Source: an uncultured Lachnospiraceae bacterium (GTDB lineage: Bacteria > Bacillota > Clostridia > Lachnospirales > Lachnospiraceae). From it: DNA of 9,352 nucleotides. Positions 5,265-9,352 of the stretch are shown here, in pieces. Numbering within the stretch: position 1 is the first letter of the stretch; every line of letters starts with the position of its first letter. Location of the stretch: assembly GCA_934370915.1 (NCBI GenBank), contig CAKRNI010000092.1:1-9352 (forward strand). Direction: 5' to 3'. The translations under genes and the position numbers were made by a program. The notes under the pieces were generated by a model. That model saw nothing but the letters and a program-made list of their open reading frames with translations. It was not told the origin of the DNA and made no database searches.

Positions 5265-6455
5265 ATGAGTTTTATTAAATTTAATGCAGAAAAATGCAGT
5301 CTCTGCGGAGTCTGTGTGGAAAAATGTCCCTTCGGAGCTTTGACCATCGAAGGTGACGGGATCACTGTCGGAGATACTTGCCGTATGTGCGGCCTCTGTG
5401 TCCGACAGTGTCCGGAGAAGGCGATCACATTTGAACAGCGCGCCGGTGCGGTAGACAAGAAAGAATGGAAAGATTTCCTGATCTTCGTGGAACAGGAATG
5501 GGGCGATATCCATCCGGTGGCATTCGAACTGATCGGAGAGGCGAGAAAGCTGGCGGCGAAAGTCGGATATAAGGTAAACTGTGTGATCGTCGGCGCAGAG
5601 GGAACAGAGGAGAATGCGAAAAAGCTTCTTCCTTACGGCGTGGACAAGGTCTATGTCTATGAGCATCCGGGATTTGAAGGTTTCCGCGCGGACTGCTATA
5701 CAGACGCGGTGGCAGACTGCATCGCAGCCGTAAAACCAAGCTCTGTCCTGATCGGAGCCACGGCTCTCGGGCGTTCTCTGGCACCGAGACTTTCCACAAG
5801 ATTCCATACCGGGCTGACAGCAGACTGTACGACACTTGACATCAAGCCGAACACGGATATGATCCAGATCCGACCGGCATTTGGCGGCAACATCATGGCG
5901 CAGATCGCCATCACAAAGGCGCGCCCGCAGTTCGCGACTGTCCGCTACCGGATCATGGATAAGGCGGAAAAAGTCGCGGATCCGACAGGTGAGATCGTAA
6001 AATGCGAGGTTACGGACGATATGGCCCGCTCCAGAATCGAGATCGTGTCCTCGAAGATCATGGACAAGAAAAAGAGCCTTGAGGAAGAGGATATCATCGT
6101 CGTTGCAGGACGTGGTGTAAAGAATGAGAAGGACGTGGAGATGTGCAGGGAGCTGGCAGACGCCCTCGGCGGACAGCTTGCGTTCACCCGTCCAATGATC
6201 GAGAACGGTTTCGGCGACACTGCGCACCAGATCGGACTTTCCGGAAGAACCGTGCGCCCGCAGCTCATCATCACCTGCGGTGTATCCGGCGCGATCCAGT
6301 TTACGTCCTGTATGAAGAACTCCGGCTGCATCGTTGCGATCAACAATGATCCGGAGGCGCAGATCTTTGGCGTTGCCCACTATTGTATCGTGGATGACCT
6401 GTATCAGGTTGTTCCGAGACTCACGGAACTGATCCGGAATCGGAAGGAGGACTAA
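5265..6455 (+). CDS. etfA: Electron transfer flavoprotein alpha subunit with N-terminal ferredoxin domain
   Basis: A 396-residue EtfA whose first 60 residues form a 2[4Fe-4S] ferredoxin-like domain: C11/C14/C17/C21 and C39/C42/C45/C49, both CxxCxxCxxxCP. Ordinary EtfA proteins are about 320 residues, so the extra length is this domain. The ETF alpha nucleotide-binding region follows, and the C-terminal FAD domain shows VVAGRGVKNEKD, QIGLSGRTVRPQLIITCG, VSGAIQ and IVAINNDPEAQIFG. The ferredoxin module is the route for electrons from reduced ferredoxin into the bifurcating flavin, as in LctC of A. woodii; this comes from family knowledge. The start follows GGAGGG, 9 nt after the etfB stop. A long open frame on the opposite strand here is a codon-bias shadow. 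Confidence 0.93.
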   Translation: MSFIKFNAEKCSLCGVCVEKCPFGALTIEGDGITVGDTCRMCGLCVRQCPEKAITFEQRAGAVDKKEWKDFLIFVEQEWGDIHPVAFELIGEARKLAAKVGYKVNCVIVGAEGTEENAKKLLPYGVDKVYVYEHPGFEGFRADCYTDAVADCIAAVKPSSVLIGATALGRSLAPRLSTRFHTGLTADCTTLDIKPNTDMIQIRPAFGGNIMAQIAITKARPQFATVRYRIMDKAEKVADPTGEIVKCEVTDDMARSRIEIVSSKIMDKKKSLEEEDIIVVAGRGVKNEKDVEMCRELADALGGQLAFTRPMIENGFGDTAHQIGLSGRTVRPQLIITCGVSGAIQFTSCMKNSGCIVAINNDPEAQIFGVAHYCIVDDLYQVVPRLTELIRNRKED

Positions 6456-6458
6456 GAA

Positions 6459-7877
6459 ATGGCATATCCATATAAGAAAATGACAGAAGCTGATTTTGAT
6501 GCCATCCGTTCCATGACCGATGGAAGCCGTGTCTGGGTCGGGGATGAGATCGCGAAGGAATATTACCGCGACGAGATGCCGGAGTATGGAATCTATCCGC
6601 CGGAGCTCTATGTCGAGGCTGTAAATAAAGAAGAAATTTCCAAAATCATGGCGTACGCTTACAGGGAAAATATCCCGGTGGTCTGCAGAGGCGCGGGAAC
6701 AGGACTTGCAGGCGGAGCAACATGCAAGTACGGCGGAATCATGTTGTCCGTCATGCGGATGAACCGGATTTTTCCGGTCGATCATAAAAACCAGACTATC
6801 ACAGCAGAGCCTGGAGCCCTGCTTATCGATATTCAGGCGGCAGCAGCGGCAGAAGGCCTCTTCTACCCGCCGGATCCGGGTGAAAAGACAGCGTCCATCG
6901 GCGGAAACGTTATCACCAACGCCGGCGGCATGAAGGCGGTGCGTTACGGTCTGACAAGAGACTTTGTCCGCTGCATCGAAGCTGTTATGCCGGACGGATC
7001 CATCATGAACTTTTCCTCCAATGTCGTGAAGAACACAACAGGCTATGATATTAAGGATCTCGTGATCGGGTCTGAGGGAACTTTATGTATCCTGACTCAG
7101 GTGACCTTAAAGCTTTTGCCGGCCCCGACATGTTCCTGCACGTTGGTCATGCCGTTTAAGAGTCTGGAAGAGTGCGCGGACATGGTTCCGCAGGTTCTGG
7201 CACTTCCGTTTGTTCCGACAGCCATTGAGTTTCTGGAGCGTGAACTCATCGATATCGTGGAGCGCAGCTTGAATAAAATGTTTCCTGTAAAACAGGGGGA
7301 AGCGGTGCTGATCGTGATGTACGACGCGTCCAGCAGACAGGAGCTTGACTCTGCAGTCGAGGCGGCAGCGGAGGCAGCGCTGGCCCATGGCGCGTTAGAC
7401 TGTTTCCTTGCAGATACACCGGAGCGGGCCGGCACCGTATGGGCAGTCCGCGGCGCGATCCTTGAGGGAATGAAGGCAGATTCTGTCTCTCAGGAGGAAT
7501 GTGATGTTGTTGTCCCGAGAGCGCGGATCGCGGAGTATGTAAAGGCGGCAAAACGGATCGCTTTATCTCACGGAGTCCGGGTAGAGCCGTGCGGACACTG
7601 CGGCGACGGAAATATCCACACCGAGCTTCTCCGCGGACCGGAAATGTCAGATGAAGAGTGGAAGAGCGCGACACATGCGTGCCTAAAGGAACTGTATGCC
7701 CTTTCTAAAGAGCTTGGCGGACAGCTTTCCGGAGAACACGGTATTGGAAACGGACGTATCGAATTCCTTGAGGAATTTGTCGGCGAGCGCATGATCAGGC
7801 TTTACAAGGCTGTGAAGCTGGCGTTTGATGACAAGCTGATTTTAAATCCTGGAAAAGTCATCGAATATAATAAGTAA
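6459..7877 (+). CDS. lctD: FAD-linked 2-hydroxyacid dehydrogenase, LctD/GlcD family, probable lactate dehydrogenase
   Basis: A 472-residue flavoprotein of the VAO/PCMH family. The FAD-binding half spans about 45-225, with RGAGTGLAGGA (77-87), DPGEKTASIGGNVITNAGG (129-147) and KNTTGYDIKDLVIGSEGT (191-208). The C-terminal substrate domain has GHCGDGNIH (379-387) and SGEHGIG (424-430), the motifs of GlcD, D-lactate dehydrogenases and acetogen LctD. Length matches LctD. It is read with etfBA: its ATG is 3 nt past the etfA stop, with AGGAGG (6445-6450) inside the etfA end. Together they should form a soluble Ldh-EtfAB complex oxidising a 2-hydroxyacid to a 2-oxoacid, with NAD+ as acceptor and reduced ferredoxin as co-donor. 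Lactate is the best guess; glycolate, 2-hydroxyglutarate or branched 2-hydroxyacids cannot be excluded. The N-terminus has no export signal. Confidence 0.88.
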   Translation: MAYPYKKMTEADFDAIRSMTDGSRVWVGDEIAKEYYRDEMPEYGIYPPELYVEAVNKEEISKIMAYAYRENIPVVCRGAGTGLAGGATCKYGGIMLSVMRMNRIFPVDHKNQTITAEPGALLIDIQAAAAAEGLFYPPDPGEKTASIGGNVITNAGGMKAVRYGLTRDFVRCIEAVMPDGSIMNFSSNVVKNTTGYDIKDLVIGSEGTLCILTQVTLKLLPAPTCSCTLVMPFKSLEECADMVPQVLALPFVPTAIEFLERELIDIVERSLNKMFPVKQGEAVLIVMYDASSRQELDSAVEAAAEAALAHGALDCFLADTPERAGTVWAVRGAILEGMKADSVSQEECDVVVPRARIAEYVKAAKRIALSHGVRVEPCGHCGDGNIHTELLRGPEMSDEEWKSATHACLKELYALSKELGGQLSGEHGIGNGRIEFLEEFVGERMIRLYKAVKLAFDDKLILNPGKVIEYNK

Positions 7878-7893
7878 AAAGGGGAAAAGTCAT

Positions 7894-9072
7894 ATGGCTG
7901 AAAAGAAAAGTCTGCTGATTGACAAGAGCAGAATGCCGCTCACGATGGGACTCGCGTTCGTGGCATTCACCACACAGTTTGGAGGTGGTTTCGCCTCCGG
8001 CGCACAGATCTACCAGTATTTTATCAATTACGGAATCTGGTGCCTGATCCTGCCGGCAGTGGCGCAGGGACTCTACGCGCTGTTTTTCTGGTACGGCATG
8101 CGATACGCATATAAACACAAAACCTACGATTACCGCAGCTTTTCCGACAGCCTGTATGGAAAGACAAGCCCGGTGATGTCGAATCTCTATGAGATCTGCT
8201 ATCTGATCATGATCGGAACCGCATCTGCGGCAGCGTTTGCCACAGGCGGATCCACGATCGCGACTCTGTTTGGCATTCCGTACTGGATGTGCACTCTGAT
8301 CATCGGTGTGTTTATCTTCCTGATCGCATTATTTGGAACCGCCGTTGTCCGCAAATGCGCCTCCACACTGAGCGTTTTGATCATTGCGGGTCTTGTACTC
8401 GTTTTTGTTCCGAATATTGCGGCACAGTGGGGCGACATTATGGATTCCATCGGAAAGATGACGGCAGGAGAAATGCCGCTGATCTCTAAGGAGACCGGCG
8501 CGTTCGGACCGGCACTCTGGTCGGCAATCCTGTACTTCTTCTTCCAGCTGGCATCTGTATCCGTCATGTACCAGCATATGGAGTCCGTAACCGATGAAAA
8601 GCAGATCGATAAGGCTGCAATCTGGATGTTCGTCTGCAACTTCTTCGCGATGGAGTTATCCATCTTCGGACTCTTAGCGGTTGCCTATGCGGACACTCTG
8701 ATCGGCGCATCCGTTCCGATGCTCGTTCTTGTACAGAATGGTGTCGGCGCAGGAGTACTCACAACGATCATCTCCGTCCTGATCATTCTCGGCGCGATCT
8801 CCACAGCCGTAAACATGATCTCCGGTATCGTGACCCGGTGCGTAAATGCTATTGAGCGCCGTATGCCAAATGACGAGGCCCGTGCGAAAGGCCACCTTGG
8901 ACGCAACGCGGCGTTTACCCTGATCTTCACCTTCCTCGCATTCGCGATCGCCCAGTTCGGTCTGATGGCAGTTGTAAAGAAAGGTTATGCATATCTCGGC
9001 TATGCGGCATTTATCACATTATTCGTTCCGTTTGTTGTTCATGCGATCGGGACGAAGATGAAAGAGATCTAA
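7894..9072 (+). CDS. YkvI-type multi-pass membrane transporter
   Basis: A 392-residue membrane protein with about ten predicted helices, roughly 14-40, 47-70, 96-118, 131-150, 155-176, 205-228, 241-264, 285-312, 338-360 and 365-385. The first helix is broken by GGGFASG (30-36), the glycine-rich unwound segment seen in APC/LeuT-fold carriers, and overall it resembles the uncharacterised YkvI family. It follows lctD by 16 nt with AAGGGG as ribosome binding site and ends the operon before a strong terminator, so it is co-transcribed with the bifurcating dehydrogenase. Position suggests uptake or release of that enzyme's substrate or of a precursor such as an amino acid or 2-hydroxyacid. It does not resemble the larger LctP lactate permease usually found with such operons. 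Family call fairly firm, substrate unknown. Confidence 0.8.
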   Translation: MAEKKSLLIDKSRMPLTMGLAFVAFTTQFGGGFASGAQIYQYFINYGIWCLILPAVAQGLYALFFWYGMRYAYKHKTYDYRSFSDSLYGKTSPVMSNLYEICYLIMIGTASAAAFATGGSTIATLFGIPYWMCTLIIGVFIFLIALFGTAVVRKCASTLSVLIIAGLVLVFVPNIAAQWGDIMDSIGKMTAGEMPLISKETGAFGPALWSAILYFFFQLASVSVMYQHMESVTDEKQIDKAAIWMFVCNFFAMELSIFGLLAVAYADTLIGASVPMLVLVQNGVGAGVLTTIISVLIILGAISTAVNMISGIVTRCVNAIERRMPNDEARAKGHLGRNAAFTLIFTFLAFAIAQFGLMAVVKKGYAYLGYAAFITLFVPFVVHAIGTKMKEI

Positions 9073-9077
9073 GAAAA

Positions 9078-9096
9078 AAGCGACCGCGCAAGACGC
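9078..9096. repeat. Short diverged copy of part of the hairpin cluster
   Basis: AAGCGACCGCGCAAGACGC matches 4281-4299 (AAGCGACCGCGCGAGGCGC) at 17 of 19 positions, the two differences both being A here for G there. Those changes break the CGCGC/GCGCG stem. It sits between the transporter stop and the terminator, again intergenic. Confidence 0.5.
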
Positions 9097-9103
9097 CAGC
9101 AAC

Positions 9104-9144
9104 AAAAAACGGACACAGAATAGAGATTTCTGTGTCCGTTTTTT
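9104..9144. terminator. Bidirectional intrinsic terminator between convergent genes
   Basis: AAAAAACGGACACAGAA (9104-9120) pairs perfectly over 17 bp with TTCTGTGTCCGTTTTTT (9128-9144) around a 7-nt loop. The A- and T-runs at the ends give a U-tract on either strand. It lies 31 nt past the transporter stop and 7 nt past the kinase stop on the minus strand, so it can serve both genes. Confidence 0.93.
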
Positions 9145-9151
9145 GGCTGTA

Positions 9152-9352
9152 TTACAGTGCCGTCGCCTTCGGCAGCGTAAAGATAAATTCTGACCCGACC
9201 CCCTGAGTGCTGATCACATCAATATTTTCCCCGTGTGCCTGTATGATCTCTTTTACGATCGCCAGACCGAGTCCCGTTCCCTTCTTATCCTTACCTCTGG
9301 AGAGATCCGACTTATAGAAGCGGTCCCAGATTTTCTTGATACTTTCCTTCGG
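9152..9352 (-). CDS. Sensor histidine kinase, C-terminal end (partial)
   Basis: An open frame of 66 codons enters from the right edge on the minus strand and stops with TAA at 9152-9154. The start lies outside the window. The peptide reads IWDRFYKSD, then GTGLGLAIVKEIIQAHG, then STQGVGSEFIFTLPK. These are the F-box, the G2 box that closes over ATP, and the final strand of a histidine kinase HATPase_c domain. It belongs to the membrane-sensor class typical of OmpR-type two-component systems in Bacillota, judging by the RFYKSD and GGLGLAIVK style; the sensor and phospho-acceptor domains are not visible, so the stimulus is unknown. It converges on the dehydrogenase operon and shares its terminator, so no operon link with it is implied. 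The frame was found by direct translation; it looks intact. Confidence 0.9.
   Translation of the reverse strand, partial: PKESIKKIWDRFYKSDLSRGKDKKGTGLGLAIVKEIIQAHGENIDVISTQGVGSEFIFTLPKATAL

Noticed and set aside
5106..6785. A 559-codon open frame on the minus strand opposite etfB, etfA and the start of lctD
   Set aside because: It lies opposite three genes with unmistakable family motifs, has no ribosome binding site logic and gives a composition rich in Arg, His, Asp and Cys with no recognisable domain. It is an antisense shadow of codon bias.

Overview
The window looks like a chromosomal segment of an anaerobic Bacillota bacterium, most likely a gut-type clostridium of the Lachnospiraceae. 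The grounds are strong AGGAGG ribosome binding sites, an electron-bifurcating EtfAB-type dehydrogenase operon, intrinsic terminators with long T-tracts, roughly balanced base composition, and a cluster of short intergenic palindromes. No phage, transposase, CRISPR, rRNA or tRNA gene is visible. The genus call is inference from style and gene content, not from a marker gene.

Left block (1-2830, minus strand). A metallo-beta-lactamase-fold hydrolase (2156-2776) is followed by a two-gene operon, leuD (1361-1843) and leuC (106-1356), encoding the small and large subunits of an isopropylmalate dehydratase-type hydro-lyase. The leuDC promoter has an extended -10. A perfect ATAA-N7-TTAT palindrome is centred at about -65, with a half site near -27, which is the layout remembered for the LysR-type regulator CcpC at citB of Bacillus. 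The leader carries a hairpin that pairs fully only in the minus-strand RNA. Upstream, 2050-2135 holds a nested inverted repeat ending in a U-run in the minus-strand RNA, probably the terminator of the hydrolase gene.

Middle block (2832-4466). The hydrolase gene is divergent from an M20 family amidohydrolase (2980-4122); each has a recognisable promoter in the shared gap. After the amidohydrolase comes an intrinsic terminator, then a dense run of six hairpins (4183-4322) including a 21-bp perfect palindrome, then the promoter of the next operon.

Right block (4467-9072, plus strand). A tight operon, etfB - etfA (with an N-terminal two-cluster ferredoxin domain) - lctD-like FAD dehydrogenase - YkvI-type membrane transporter, ends at a strong 17-bp bidirectional terminator. 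The first three match the electron-bifurcating lactate dehydrogenase (Ldh-EtfAB) of acetogens, which couples 2-hydroxyacid oxidation by NAD+ to oxidation of reduced ferredoxin. The transporter is not the usual lactate permease, so the substrate is open.

Right edge (9152-9352, minus strand). The C-terminal end of a sensor histidine kinase converges on the operon and runs off the window. The most interesting items are the hairpin cluster with a diverged partial copy at 9078-9096, the CcpC-like control region of leuDC, and the pairing of a bifurcating dehydrogenase with an uncharacterised transporter.
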